A stretch of DNA of 64,000 nt from Lycorma delicatula (lineage: Eukaryota > Arthropoda > Insecta > Hemiptera > Fulgoridae): NCBI RefSeq assembly GCF_047948215.1, contig NC_134455.1:300346147-300410146 (forward strand), in the 5' to 3' direction. The notes below the pieces were generated by a model. It was not told the origin of the DNA and searched no databases. It saw only the letters and a program-made list of their open reading frames with translations. Positions within the stretch are counted from its first letter, which is position 1. Every line of letters starts with the position of its first letter. Positions 47,540 to 60,472 of this stretch are shown here, piece after piece. Made by a program: the position numbers and the translations under genes.

Positions 47540-47825
47540 AGTTACGATGTAATATACACCATGTTGCAGCATATTGCATTATATAATCATACATATAGTA
47601 TAATTATAGTATAGTATCACACATATCGTATATTAAATTTGAGTAAGTTTGACTACTAAACTTTCCTCCTTTAAAAATAAAATCTTCTGTTAAAACGACT
47701 GTATTCGGATTAATTTGTTTGCCACTGTATCACAATTATGCTGCAATATATACCATGTTGTAGCATAATATATTATATTATATAATCATACATATAGTAC
47801 ATTACATACATATAGTATAATATTG
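47540..47825. repeat. Local duplication of about 90 bp
   Basis: A block with ATATACACCATGTTG-AGCATA followed by ATAATCATACATATAGTA occurs at about 47545-47630 and again at about 47738-47825, in the same orientation with about 100 bp between. It is probably a replication-slippage or tandem duplication product. Confidence 0.65.
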
Positions 47826-48585
47826 TAATGTTAGGTTAGTTCATATTTCCAACATGTATTTTTAATATTTTATTCTCAAAACAATTACCTCAATATTTCA
47901 TCTGAGGAGGAACAACCACTAGTAATAGATAAAGCTTTATTGGATATATTATTTGAGTATTCTATGGCGATTTTCATAGTATTTAATTGTTTTTTTATCG
48001 TTAGACTAATAAAAAATAAAACAGAATTAATGTAGTTGTAAATAAAAATTCAAAACTCTATGTTTTTCCACTTTGTGCTGAAGCAAATTTTTACTTGTAA
48101 ATCACATAAAAAAATGAATAGCCGACGTTAAAAATGAATTGTAATTTATAACATTAGTCGTCAAAATTTTTATATTTACGTTTAATTTTATTGAAAATGT
48201 TCACTATGTTTTTTTTTAAATTCTTGAAAAAAACAGTTAATATTTCATTGCAATTTCTGGCAAAGGAGTAGATTTTGAATTCTTTTTTATTTATTTATAA
48301 TCATTAAAAACTTGAAAAATCATGTTCAAATAAAGAAACAAAAGTGATATGAATAAAACGAAATCATAAAAATGAAATTAACACCATTTATACGAAAGGT
48401 CAAGGTTTTAACTTGAATTTAGTCAAATTTATAATGAGGAACGGCTACATCCATTTTCACTAAAATACAACGCATTTCTAGACAGTTAATCGATAGTGAC
48501 TGGGTAACCTATTTATAGATACTTTTAGTGTGAATTTCATTTTTATATCTTGTATTATTTAATTTTACTTTTTATTTTTTTATTT
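47826..48585. other. AT-rich spacer
   Basis: No feature recognised; the T/A-rich stretch at 48540-48588 may be the tail of the LINE relic that follows. Confidence 0.45.
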
Positions 48586-48589
48586 TTAC

Positions 48590-49860
48590 GTCGGATGACA
48601 GAAAATCTCTACAGCCACCGTCCATTCGCATAGATGTTAGTTAGGGGCTCTTATTGACTGAAACCCCTCCCACTCCCAATACCTGAAGACCGGGCCCGCC
48701 AAGAAGTATAGTACAATCTCTGGTGGGGCTTGCAGGATCGACTGCCTGAAGGAAACTGCGAAACGGTGAATTCCGATGGGACTCAACGGAGAAACGCCCA
48801 TCCGTAACCGGACGTGGACAAAACGTACCTACCCACCACAGATTGTCCATCCGTCCCTCATTGCCCCACCCCCCAGCAGAAGATGCTCATCACCATGATG
48901 TGACTTGGAATAATCGTTAGTCATAAAGAGACGGCAGGAACTCAGGAACTAAGTGAAGTTCCACGAGCATCAAAGGAGAACGTTCATCCTCGTCGATACG
49001 TAGATGGGTGCCCTCTCCTCACATACGTTGTCTCCCTAACCTACCTTTTTCCGCGATAATTCCCCTCACTGTTAGAAAGAGCGATCCAGTCTTCAACGGA
49101 GTCGAACGTGACACTAATAATGTTACTAGCGTCTAGAGGACTTGTCACTGACCCACACCGCAACCTTAATTAAATGAACCCACCTATCGTACACGAAAAT
49201 AAAGTGTTCGAAATCTTCAAGAGTGTAGCAATGCGGGCATAAATTGTCCTCGCTGTACCCTCGAGCAAACAGGTATAACGTGAAGCAGCCATGACGAGAG
49301 GAAGTGGATATAGAACAAAACTTCTTTTCCAGAGTACCTACCAGCTCACGACGCGACCCGATCGATTAACCTGAACATCTATCTGCCCTCTGCTGATGTC
49401 TCCCACCTGGTCTGCCAGCGATTAAGAAAAATATCATAGGACAAAGTTGTAATCCTTCCCACAATATCAGTCGTCCCTGAATCTGGCCAACAGGTCCATC
49501 GGCGGCGAACTGGCAGTAACGTTCGCCGCCTCCGGCGAAATAATTCTGTATTCCAAGCAGATAAATATCTTTCTCTAAATACCTTAGGGTCAGCCTGGTA
49601 CCATCAGTAGTGAGAGCCGTTATCCAAGCAGAAGTCATGTAGAGCATTACCGAATTAATGGAGGTCGAATAACCACGCCGTTTAGACAATATAAGACCAG
49701 GAACATTGATGAGAAGCCTGCTCAGCGCAGTCACCTTCTTCTCTGTTTTCATCGCGGCTTTCGATAAATATATCCAAAAGGAATGCCTTCCGTCCAGCCA
49801 TACGAACTGGCAAAAATGCATTGGGATAAATGCATAGAAAAGGTTATTTGGAAAAATTGC
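48590..49860 (-). pseudogene. R1-clade LINE ORF2, RT thumb and C-terminal zinc region
   Basis: A GC-rich block. The 151-codon minus-strand frame (49366-49821) begins in the RT thumb (WLDGRHSFWIYLSKAAMK, then ALSRLLINVPG and SKRRGYSTSI) and continues into a decayed connection region. Further 3', shifted frames give HGCFTLYLFARGY, then LCPHC, then DFEHFIFVYDRW, the CCHC region with the last Cys changed to Tyr. The 3' part to about 48590 has many stops and ends near an A-rich stretch in the element's sense. RT palm and endonuclease are absent (5' truncation). It is a separate insertion from the 11.5-13.5 kb element, as it covers a different part of ORF2. Confidence 0.78.
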
Positions 49861-51090
49861 GCTGAAAGCGTTAGTTGTGATAAAAGTGCTCTAAACGTTT
49901 TTTGGAATAAAACCCAATACGGCACTCAATGAGGGAATAGAGTTCCCGTTTAAAGTGATCTCAGATATTTTCAGGTTAGTTATTTGGAGTTTAGTCCAGA
50001 AAGTCCAAACTCAAATATTAACTAAAACTATTAAGTTTTGAAAAAAATTATGCTTTACAATAATATTAAACAAAACATAATATATAGGCCGATTAAATTA
50101 ATAAAAATCTGTTTACATCTATTATCAAAGACGAACATACTGTAGACACTTACATAACCAACTTGGGTAAGTTTAAATACTTATACGAAAACTTCCAAAA
50201 TATTAAGTCCCAGCAGTAATGATTGTTTAAAATACCACTGCTCAACTATGAAAAACAACACCCGAATTTACATAACAACCGAACTAAACAAAAAATCACA
50301 TTAAAACAGCAATAAAATAAGAGTGCACCACAGGCATATCTGACTTCGACAATCTTTCCTAACCTTTTTCTAATTTTTACATTAGAATAGTGTGTATACA
50401 CTTTTCATGAACGTACAGATTCAATATATTTTTTTCTTTTTTTTAAAATAAAATACAAATTCATTATATTTTAAATATTGTGTTTGTATTTCAGGAGGGA
50501 TTAGAAAGCTTTACTTTTGATAGGTACATCAGTCATTAGGATTATTTTGTATCCTAATGACGTAATATAAACAGCTTTTCCAGTCGATTCAGAAGTTGCC
50601 GTGCTTAACCACATTCTGGTAGAAGGATCTAGTAGCTTCTTATCAGATGTCCTTGTTTACTGAAAATTAATCTAAAAATTGTCTGACTTACATCTACTGA
50701 ACCCAAATCGAGAAAAATGAATAAACAAAATTGAAAAATGTGGAAATATAGATTAAAAGTATCAAAATATATATTATTTAGACTATGAAATATAGAATTT
50801 AGATTAAAATTTGTGTAGTTTTTCATTGTCACCAATGAGAAACTAGACAACCAACCCTATTTAAGAATAGTTTCAATTTATTCTTACAGTCGTTGAGAAT
50901 TTATTTCCCTTACAATCCTCACATCGGGACTTTAATCTACAAGATGGATTTATAATCTTGCATAGGAGCAGCAGATTAAGAATACGTATTGCTTATATAC
51001 AAAAAAAAAATTAGAATTACAGCCTGAAATTAAAAAATCACACGAAGTTTACAAGGATCATAAAGCAAAAACAGTGCAACACGCCCGTCC
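49861..51090. other. AT-rich spacer
   Basis: No gene seen. The first 150 bp may be LINE-derived. Confidence 0.45.
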
Positions 51091-51097
51091 GTTACAT

Positions 51098-51136
51098 AAC
51101 GTACGAGCTTGTATGACAGGTAAAAGCTCATACGTT
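51098..51136. repeat. Inverted repeat, 12 of 13 matching
   Basis: AACGTACGAGCTT (51098-51110) and AAGCTCATACGTT (51124-51136) form a hairpin with a 13-nt loop. Confidence 0.6.
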
Positions 51137-51620
51137 GGGTGACCTATTGTCACAATCATTTGTAGGGCACTTGTCATCAAATGATCAATTTCAGATCAGC
51201 TACATTCATTTGTTTACGATACTTAAAAGAAAACATTACTGTAATTCCGTATTGTTATACCGGTAATTAATTTAATATCGGGTAGTTTGTTGATGTACCA
51301 ACTTTTGAAGAATAGAAGTAAAAAAATAAATAAATAAATCACAAATATTTAAATAGGTTTTGTATTAATAAAGAACTATTTAAAATTTAACCACTATTAA
51401 ACTCAAAATTCATCTTTCTAATGTGGATTGGATGAACGGATTATTAGTTTACTTGAACAAATTCCCACGCCTTTCAATTCCTAGGTAGGGTAGTTATTCC
51501 TATGTCATTGATAACTTACTTTAATAGTAGATTGTAGGAGAGAATGACTCATCTTTCTCAAAAATATTGTATAATGAAATTAATTTGTGTCAAATTTCAA
51601 ACTTTATAGAGAAAGTCAGA
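51137..51620. other. AT-rich spacer
   Basis: Nothing supported between the hairpin and repeat C. Confidence 0.45.
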
Positions 51621-51624
51621 ACTG

Positions 51625-51880
51625 ATTTTTCGTTGCTATCTTCACTAAGCTGAATGTGCTGTTACAACAATCAAGTCAAGCCCTTCGAAGTGATATTGAT
51701 AATCATCACTAAAATTAACATCTTCACTGTGTTCACCACATACTATATTAAGACATCATTAAACTTAAAGAAATCAATTTGTACTTCTGTACCTTGTACA
51801 AAGTAATGCACTTTTTTTTAAAAATTAAGGTAAGATACAGGTTTCCTATTATTAGGGAAATTATGATTATAACATGTGCT
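51625..51880 (+). repeat. Repeat C, copy 1
   Basis: Matches 54305-54600 in the same orientation. Shared blocks are CTAAGCTGA-TATGCT-like start, CAAGCCCTTCGAAGTGAT, TTAACATCTTCA, then ACATACTATATTAAGACATC and ATTAAACTTAAAGAAA, and a fading CCTATTATTAGGGAAAT end. No coding capacity is visible. The copies lie 2.7 kb apart and have diverged; copy 2 also has a short insertion in its 3' part. Confidence 0.72.
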
Positions 51881-51949
51881 CAAGAAACTATAGCCAAAAA
51901 TTGTTCTAATCTAAAATAATTATTTAAAAAAAAAAATGGATCCGACTAC

Positions 51950-52292
51950 ATTTTAATAACTACATATCTTGTGCAGAAACTCACATTACCTGCCCTACAG
52001 AAGACCTATAACATCATCTAACGTGACGAATACATATAGGACATTAGGATCCCCGTTGTCCCTACCTACCAGCTGGACGGCGAAAAAATATTTTTTGTCA
52101 ATTTTCAAACGGATATTTTGTGCCCAAAAATCTGTTCCAACATCATGGTACCACCGCGAGAAGCAGCATAATCGATTTAAACAAGATTTACTTCAATCGG
52201 ATTAATAAGAAAAAGGTTACGCGTGAACAAACATAAAAAATATATACGAATTGAATACACTACCTCCTTTTTTGAAATCAGTTAAAAAAGAG
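51950..52292 (+). repeat. Dispersed repeat B, copy 2
   Basis: The partner of 9010-9315, in opposite orientation. It contains a 78-codon frame (51969-52205), but copy 1 lacks that frame, so it is not a conserved gene. Confidence 0.7.
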
Positions 52293-52314
52293 ATTTTTAG
52301 ATATAGCAAGGCAA

Positions 52315-52610
52315 CCCACTGGGTTGGTCTAGTGGTGAACGCGTTTTCCCAAACCAGCTGATTTGGAAGTCGAGAGATCTAGCATTCAAGTCCTAGTAAA
52401 GTCAGTTATTTTTACACGGATTTGAATACTAGATCGTGGATACCGGTGTTATTTGGTGGTTGGCTTTCAATAAACCACACATTTCAGGAATAATCGAACT
52501 GAGACTGTACAAGACTACAATTCATTTACACTAATAAAAATCATCCTCATTAATCCTCTGAAGTATTTTCTGAAAGGAAATTACCGGAGGCTAAACAGGA
52601 AAAAGAAAAA
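52315..52610 (+). mobile_element. tRNA-derived SINE (copy 2)
   Basis: A good pol III promoter: A box TGGTCTAGTGG at 52325-52335 and B box GCATTCAAGTCC at 52382-52393, spaced as in tRNA genes. A tRNA-unrelated body follows, then the tail ATCCTCTGAAG ... ACCGGAGG shared with the SINE at 3.4 kb, ending in an A-rich stretch near 52598. It sits between repeat B copy 2 and the AT-rich spacer. This is the better preserved SINE. Confidence 0.8.
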
Positions 52611-53525
52611 AAGTTATAGCAGGATAATTTATCATTTATAAATATGCTGCTTGAATTTTATTCCATTACATCGACAATAACCTGTTATACTCCATTTAAA
52701 GAAAAACTTCATCAGTTATATCCTAAGTTAATACGAAGTTCTATTCAAAACAAGTAATTTTTATTCAAACAAGTTATTGTATTTTAAGAGTAAATTAGTT
52801 TAAGCAGCTAATCCATAGAAGAAAAATAAAATAAAAAAAAGTTTGCACGTAAAAAAGCATTTTTTTATTTTACTTAATATACATCTTCGAAAATATGAAT
52901 GAAGATTACATCATTTTAAAATTGAAGAACACCATAAATTGTGGGAGAGAAAATGAATAATTTATTTTTTAATGTGTAATTTAAATTTCAATAACCTTAC
53001 TGTACCTCACTTAAAATTTAACAAATTGTTTATTTCAGTTCAAAGTACAATAAAGAAATTTATTTTTCATTTATTTAGTTTCCAGGACACGTTATTGATT
53101 TTTAAAATAAAATAACTATACAACTGTATTTTAAAGAACGAGATTTTCATTTATTAACTAATTTTATTTTCAACCAATATCTTAATTTATCAATTTTAAA
53201 CTACTTCGATTCAACAATTTTACAATTCGATCTTTACAATTTTCTCTGTTGTTAGTGTTTGTATTCAATTTCTTTTCTGGAATGTATAAACAATTAGCTG
53301 AGCTAATCAAACTTATGTTACCTTAGATATCTCTTATCTATATATTTTTTAATAAAATTTGTTTCAATATTTTTTTGTTTTAGTTGTCTCAAAATAATTT
53401 ACTGTATACTCTTCTTAACTTTCTATCAAATTTAAAACTTGCTACAATTTACGTCTTACTGAAAAAAGTGTTACAAGTTATTAACTAATTTACGAAATGG
53501 GATGGTGTTCAATTGATACGTTTAC
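52611..53525. other. AT-rich spacer
   Basis: No feature recognised. Confidence 0.5.
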
Positions 53526-53529
53526 ATTA

Positions 53530-53556
53530 CAAAGGTAATGTCATACATTACCTTTG
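53530..53556. repeat. Perfect 12-bp hairpin
   Basis: CAAAGGTAATGT and ACATTACCTTTG flank the loop CAT. Confidence 0.75.
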
Positions 53557-54240
53557 GTAACTCAATTAGTTGAGTTAAAAAATTATGATATAAAAATATT
53601 TATTTTAGATGGATCCCGTTAACAGCCAATGTAAATTGATTGCAGTTAACTATACAGGACATCGATGTGTGAACACTTGTAAACAACTAGCAAAAAATTT
53701 CGGTAATGTAAATACATAGGTAATGATTTTTACAGGGTGAATGAGCGTATAGATCTAAAATATTGGCATAAAAATGTAATAAGAAAATTATAAAAACATA
53801 AGATAAAAACAACTATTTTATATTCCAATACATTTGTTATTAACGTAAAGCGTAAATATTTCATATGAGAAAGCATAATCAGGGGTGTTTCTTATCCAAT
53901 ATAATTAATCCAATTTATAAAGTACATGGATACCATTCATCATGTGATACAATATTTTACTTACAGTTTAAATGTAAAAATTATTCAAAACTAGTTGGGG
54001 TGGTTTTAAGTCTTTTATCACTATTGAGTCTATCATCACATGACGTTAAAAGTAAAAGAAAACTAATCTCTAGAAATAAAAATTTTATTGTTTCCCGTAA
54101 AGAAAAAAAAAATTTCTTGGCATGTAAAAATTGCACAAAAATATTGCAATATTTCTTACTCTACCACTTCCATATTTTAAGTGAATAGACCATTTGGCTC
54201 TAAACAATTTAATTTTAATTTTAGGTAAATTATTTTTTAG
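53557..54240. other. Spacer with an unsupported 107-codon open frame
   Basis: The plus-strand frame at 53865-54188 is one of the longer ones outside transposon relics, but its protein (Ser/Leu/Lys-rich, no domain) and the AT-rich DNA give no reason to call a gene. Confidence 0.4.
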
Positions 54241-54263
54241 CAATTGCACTAATAGTGCAATTG
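54241..54263. repeat. Perfect 10-bp hairpin next to repeat C
   Basis: CAATTGCACT and AGTGCAATTG around AAT, about 40 bp before repeat C copy 2. It could mark that repeat's true 5' end. Confidence 0.65.
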
Positions 54264-54304
54264 AATTTTTTGATTGAAAAGAATTGCATTCAACGAAATT
54301 TTTC

Positions 54305-54600
54305 TAGTTACCTTCGTCACTAAGCTGATTATGCTATTGCATATCATCATGTCAAACCCTTGGAAGTGATGTTGATAATCAGTATTACAATTAACATCTT
54401 CAGTCTGTTCACTACATACTATATTAAGACATCATTAAACTTAAAGAAAGCAGTTTTAACTGTTGTATCATGTAACTCAGATGTTTTACAAACATTGTAA
54501 AGCCTTATAAAGACTAGTATAGGTTGTGTAAAGCAACAAATTTAGTATACCTCTTTCCGAATGTGAGATATATAAATCTCCTACTATTAGAGAAATATAA
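54305..54600 (+). repeat. Repeat C, copy 2
   Basis: See copy 1 at 51.6 kb for the shared blocks. This copy has about 50 extra bases (TTATAAAGACTAGTATAGG region) before the common CTACTATTAGAGAAAT end. Confidence 0.72.
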
Positions 54601-56265
54601 ATGAAAATTGAATTTTTTGTGCTGTAACGTACTTTACATGATTTTGGTGAAACTAAGAATTGCGTAAAGATTTCACTCCGTTTCCAACAATTGGTATAAT
54701 GATTTCTGTTTACATAATATTTAGTGACAGTTTGAACGCAGTTTGAATACTTTTACACTTCACACTCGTCTGAAAATAAATTAATTTCTTCGGAGAATAG
54801 ATTTATTCCTTAAGGAAAATATTTTGTCAGTGTTCTGGTGGTTCTTTAATGGGAAAACATTTCTCTTATCCCATATAATTTACGAGGATAATTGAAAAAT
54901 AACTGATCAATAATGAATTCTTCAAATCTTGATACAAAGCTTCAATTTTCTAGAAGATTTTGGGAGGGATAAGCGCCCTTTGTCTGAAGTGGAGCCTTGT
55001 CCTTACGAGCTGTTCCTCATAAAGTAGATCATCATTTTTCAATATCCTCTCCTTTTACTTATTCTAAAAATCTTTCTAATTTTCGATTTCATGAATCTAT
55101 GTCAGACATTTACAGTTTTAGGTTATGGACTCCATAAACCGTTAAACCAGTGCTAAGTTGAAGTGATTTGTGGAAGGCTGCATGTGGACCGATCCGAGGA
55201 TTTTTTCCTTTTCTCTTCTGCGTAATAAATAATAAAATTATGGCTGTATTACCCATCAAGTACAACTCTTATTCCTTGTTTTTTTCTTAAAATGTAAATC
55301 ATAATACTTGTAAGTATAATCAAAAAGCAATATTAAAAGATTGTTTCACGATCAAATAATGAAAAATAACTGAGATTTAACGCTTAATGTTCTTGAATAT
55401 TTTTGTTATAAAACTCGTAACTAACTGATCTATAAGTTATTAATTTTTTTTTATAAAGGCATAACTTTTCAAAATAAAAGATACATTTTTTCTAATTAAT
55501 TATTGGTAAGGATTAATTATGCAAATTAAATTATTTTGTAAATTCTTATTTTTAAGCATGGGAATATTTAAGTAATTACGCCATGACCCAAAAGAATTAA
55601 CATATTAAAAAATATACTAGTAAGGTAAATAGAATGTAAATATGTCACAGTCAGATAATGGACAAGTGGATAATGTGACCAAATCCACTATTTATATCTT
55701 GTTTCGTCTGTCTTAACGGTGAGGTAGCTGGAAGTTAACAGCTAGTTAGAAAATTTAACCGGTTTGAAATTTTTTGATTCAGCAGTTCCGAGATTAAAAA
55801 TATAATACAACCCTATCACTAAACCTAATTGCCTAAGAAAAATATTGCAACTACTGTGAAAGAAATATTTGTGTTACGTGATAAAGATCTATGCGTAGTC
55901 TACATGTTATTTTTCATCGCCACACGGGGAACTATATAGACACCATAATAGCTATCGGCATGTAAGTTGGCACAAAATACTTCTAGCATTATTTGTATTT
56001 GGCACGGTACTAGGCCGACTAATAGCATTGTAAGTTTAATATGGTTGAATTTTATAACCAAAATATGTAGATGCTATTTAATTAAAACCAGTTTAGGATC
56101 CCAATTTATATTATTATTTTAAAGTACTTTAAATAATTACTTTTTGTACTCATTATAGCTGTAGCTCGCAAATTCCAAAGTCGATGTCGTCAGTAGATTC
56201 TAAAGTGCTCGTGTGTGATACTGAATTCACATTTATCACAAAATTGTCGATGTGCACATCAGATA
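54601..56265. other. Spacer with a slightly GC-richer patch
   Basis: Between about 54955 and 55210 the sequence is less AT-rich (for example GGGAGGGATAAGCGCCC), which may be a mobile-element remnant. No domain or duplicate is recognised. Confidence 0.4.
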
Positions 56266-56274
56266 AATGTCATC

Positions 56275-57496
56275 TTCAAAATATTTTTTTCAACGTTTAC
56301 AACATGCTCGCAGACATTGCTCCACTCAGCTTCACTTTACGAAATTCCTCTTCAGCTAACTGAAGAACGTCCGACATGTTAGAAGTTGTATGCCCTTTTA
56401 TTTGACCCAAAATCATTTCAACGGGATTTAATTCAGGGCGATAAGGTGGCAACTGTAGAACTGTGTGAACATAGTTTTCGAAAATGTCATCTGTTAAAAA
56501 TTTATTTTGGTTTTCTTTGTGTAATTTTATATCTTATAATTTAGCTTTTGTCGTAGCAGGAGAACAGTTAATTAGTTGTTCAGCAATCCTATTTTTAATA
56601 TTGCTTTTTAAAGGTAAAACTTGGCTGCTTTTGGCTTTTTAGCAGAATTTTTATACGATACGTTATCTAGTACCATGACCGACCGAGGTGGCAATTTGGT
56701 AATACACTTCTCCCGTAACCATTTCGTGTACTTTTCGGGATCCATCGATTTGTGATAATATCCTTTCTTATTTGACTCATACATAAGTAAAGCATTGCTA
56801 ATGAATCCTTTATTACAATCGACATAACAATTATTTATAGTGAGCCCTTGGATACTGGTTTTCAGTCCGTCATGGTTTGTTGTGTCTATCCACGATTTCG
56901 GTGTCGCACGATTACTATTAATGTAAGTTTCTTCTGTGTATACAATCGGTCTTCCTTCTTCTTTTTGAAATACGAAAATTTATCGTAGAAATTTCATTTT
57001 TTTTCATTTTGATATCATGCCGTTCTCCCAGTATTTTCCGGTTGCCTTCTGTTCTTTACCATCTAAGTCCCATTTTACGTAATATTCTCCTGAAAGATCT
57101 TTCACTCCCTTTGAAATTAATTTCACTTTCGTGGGTTTATGCATTATTCTCTTCACAGTAGGAACGCATTTTTCGGTTATATAAAATTTACTTATTAGAC
57201 GCCTCAAAGCATCCGTGTCAAACGAATCTAAATTGCTCACAATACTGGGGCGATTTACACTTTTTCTCTGCGAAATGAATACTGATGGCTTCTCAGTTTC
57301 ATTTGATTTCCCTTTTGCTATAATTCTTTGAACCGTTCGTTTTGAAGCTTTTGTCGTTTGAAAATCGTATGCAGCACTTCAGTTTCCCTTACTGTTCTTT
57401 TTCCGGTATTGATTTGTAAAATAAATTGTAAACATTGAATGCAATTTTCCTCGCCTGACTTTGAACTACTGTATTTTTTCCTCCTAACTTGGGCAT
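56275..57496 (-). pseudogene. IS630/Tc1-like DDE transposase, frameshifted
   Basis: Minus-strand start MPKLGGKN at 57496, followed by a decayed N-terminal domain. The intact stretch 57240-57004 (SNLDSFDTDALRRLISKFY, then KCVPTVKRIM) resembles a winged-helix linker of insect IS630-like transposases. Further on, in shifting frames: YTEETYINSNRATPKSWIDT (first-Asp region, here E), NHDGLK, the SVMVLDNVSYKN block with the second catalytic Asp, then LQLPPYRPELNPVEMI with the third acidic residue (E), and QLAEEEFRKV near the end. Numerous frameshifts and stops abolish it. It is unrelated in detail to the DUF4817 copies elsewhere in the window. TIRs were not located. Confidence 0.78.
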
Positions 57497-60470
57497 TTTA
57501 AAGAAAATAACTGTACTGAAATATTAAACATTTAAATAACTAAATTTATGACAAAGCCTTAAATGAAAACAACACAAAGTAAGAAATCATAGTAAACACA
57601 TAGTAAAAATAAATCACTACCAGCTATTCACTTCATTAAGTAAAATATACACTGCAATAAATTTTTTTATAATAATTACTTCTAGAACATTATTACAAGT
57701 GATGTGTGGCGTACGATTCTTCACAGTTTCAGTGATTAGAGTTGACTAAAAATAAGTAAATGCAATTCTTAGAATTGCGTGTTGTGTTTACAACAATTCA
57801 TAAATGGTGCATTAGTCATGTATAATGAGTGATTCTACTATTATTAGTTGTTATACAACAGGAAGTAGGCCTATATCAAAACATCAATATATAATTTAGA
57901 ATAAAACTCAACAACTACATTCGCTACAGCAAGTTTATGAAACCTGTTTCATATTACCACATCACAAAATACATATAGAAAATGACAATTTTTTTAATTT
58001 GCTTGTAAGAAAGGCCAATGAATGCAAAACTTAGGTTTTCAGTCCTTGCGCCAACATATTTGCCGATGCGTCTACACACTTCCCTCATTTCCAAATCCAT
58101 TCAGAAAAAAATTCTCTAATAAGGTTAGAGAATTTTTATTTATTTAAGGAATAAAATTATAAAGAATGGTTAAAGTAAGGAAGAAACCTAATGAAGGCTT
58201 TAAGAAAAATATGTAACGGTATACATTTTGCAGATAAACTTCTGTTAGTTCCGAATACTGATTTAGTTATTTAAAAGAAAGTTTTAAGAATATTTGTGTG
58301 GAATGTAGCGGAGTTGTAGGGAAGCGTTATTGGTAAGAAGTGTAGAAAGGAAAAGAATAGGGACTTAAAAAATGTGGTTTTACCGTAAAAGTTGAAAATT
58401 AATTGCGTAGATAAATTACGAAATAAAGAGATCTTGGAGAAATAAATAATGTAGATGTTTGGAAAAGAATCTTATAAGGTTAAACAGAATGCTGTGCCGT
58501 AAATATGACATGCAGGTTTTGAAAATGTTATAATAAATGAATAGAAGCAAAACAAATATTTGAATGATAAAAGAGATAGTGGAGGATGTAAGATGTATAT
58601 GCACAAAGCAGAAAGAAATAATGAAAAAAACATATAATAATAACTTATTCATACAGATTAAAACTGTACTACTATACTATTGAGAATGTGTACTACCTTT
58701 TACGTCATGATAATATTTTTTTTCTAAAAAGGTTTTCTATCATAAAATAATAGTTTATGATTAACAGAACATACATACTCTTATTTTTATTTCAGTATTT
58801 GTTGTAAATCTGTATTTAGATCAGTTTGATTTTGGTTTTATTCCAAACGTAGGGCGTTTTATCAAACATTATTTCATTTGTCTTGTTAAAATACTGTTGT
58901 AATACATTTGAGATTATATGATAAAATAAAAAGGGAAATGTAATTAGGATTGTTTTTTTTAACAAGTCAATCTATGGTGAATTTTTTTTTACATATTTCA
59001 CATTTTATTTTAGAAACAAAGAAAGTATTACCAATTTTTATTCATTCGATTAATTTCTGTTGGCCTCTGAATTTATCTGGGAAGTTAGTTACAAGGAATA
59101 CATGATTACATTCTGCTGTTAATTCAACAGAGATAGAACAATGCGTACAGTATTTTGATAAACAACTTGAAACAATTTTCAATCCTGATCAAATATACAA
59201 ACAGTAATAGTACTTCAATATATCTGGTAACGTATTAATGAAAAAAAAAAAAAAAAACAGTTTTGAATAAAAGTGAATCCTCAATTATATTTCCATTTCC
59301 TTTCTTTCCTACTAATGTGTGAAATTTGGTATATTCTTTTTGAATCGTTTACCTTTGAATTCCAACCTATTGAAATTATTAGAAACGGTAATTTTGTGTA
59401 ACCATTTGTTACAAGGATGGTTTTGACAAACTTACCTCCTTATATATTTTTTTAAATTGTCATTTAAATCATTGAATGAAATAAGTTACCACGTTTATTA
59501 GTTTATCATATAGAAACTAATAAAATTTTTTTTTCTTTTTAAAACAGATCTCCATATTTTCTGGCCTACTCTAATGGATAATAATGTAACATTAAATATA
59601 AAACAATTTTATTTCGATTTTCAATTTGATAAAAACATGATTAATGAGTATGGAATCCCCGTTTAGAATCAAAAAAAGTATTTCTCAGAGTGCATTTACG
59701 TAAATATTTAGCTTCAAATTATAAAACTTTCCATTTTTATTAATCACTTAATAAAGTATAAATTGTTTTTATTTATTAATTTCGTATATGTAATTTATTA
59801 TTTTATTAATAAACTGGGTTGAATTTACTCTTGAGCTCTATTTTGTTTGTGGGATTAAAGTCATGATTACCATTCTGGAAAGAAAAGGCTCTCGATGTTT
59901 TGATCTTTCAGGGTTGACGTGGTTCTACTGAGCTGATGTAGAACATTTTAAAGCAAGGGTGCAATGTTACATAATAAATTTTACAACAATATGTAAAGCT
60001 CCTACATGTGGTTTTACGGTTGTTGAATGAAGGAAATTCGTAAGTTTATATTAAATGATTAAATAAATTTTACACTATATCTTAGTACAAAAAAAACAAA
60101 AAACTAACCGTTTAGTCTTTAAATTTTTTAAGGAAAAAAATTTTTTTAAATTTGATTTGTGTAATTTGTATAATCGCACATAAGTATAGTATCCCTATTA
60201 ATTCAAACTCAAATAATGCATAAAAATTAACATCATGATAGATTCCAGACACTCTTTACTGAGAGCTCTACCTTGGCCAGATAAACGTCTTACGTATCAA
60301 TCATGTCTTCGAATATAAAACGGCCGAATTAATTTCATTGGAACACAAATCAATCACTGTATTTTATTCGTTGTCCTTATTAACCGATAAATTTGTAACT
60401 CATTTATAGTTAGCTCGGCCTACATCTGTAAAAGATTATCTAAATATTGCATTACTTGTATTTATTAATC
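57497..60470. other. AT-rich spacer
   Basis: No gene recognised. A run of A near 59240-59256 could be a retroposition scar. The 78-codon minus-strand frame at 58416 is hydrophobic and low-complexity. Confidence 0.5.
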
Positions 60471-60472
60471 TA

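Noticed and set aside
52325..52393. Functional tRNA gene
   Set aside because: A and B boxes are present, but acceptor pairing and anticodon arm are poor and a SINE tail follows.
53865..54188. 107-codon plus-strand open frame
   Set aside because: Ser/Leu/Lys-rich without recognisable motif, no promoter, intron or neighbour support.
51625..54600. Complete LTR retrotransposon bounded by repeat C
   Set aside because: No TG...CA ends, primer-binding site, polypurine tract or gag-pol reading seen between the copies.
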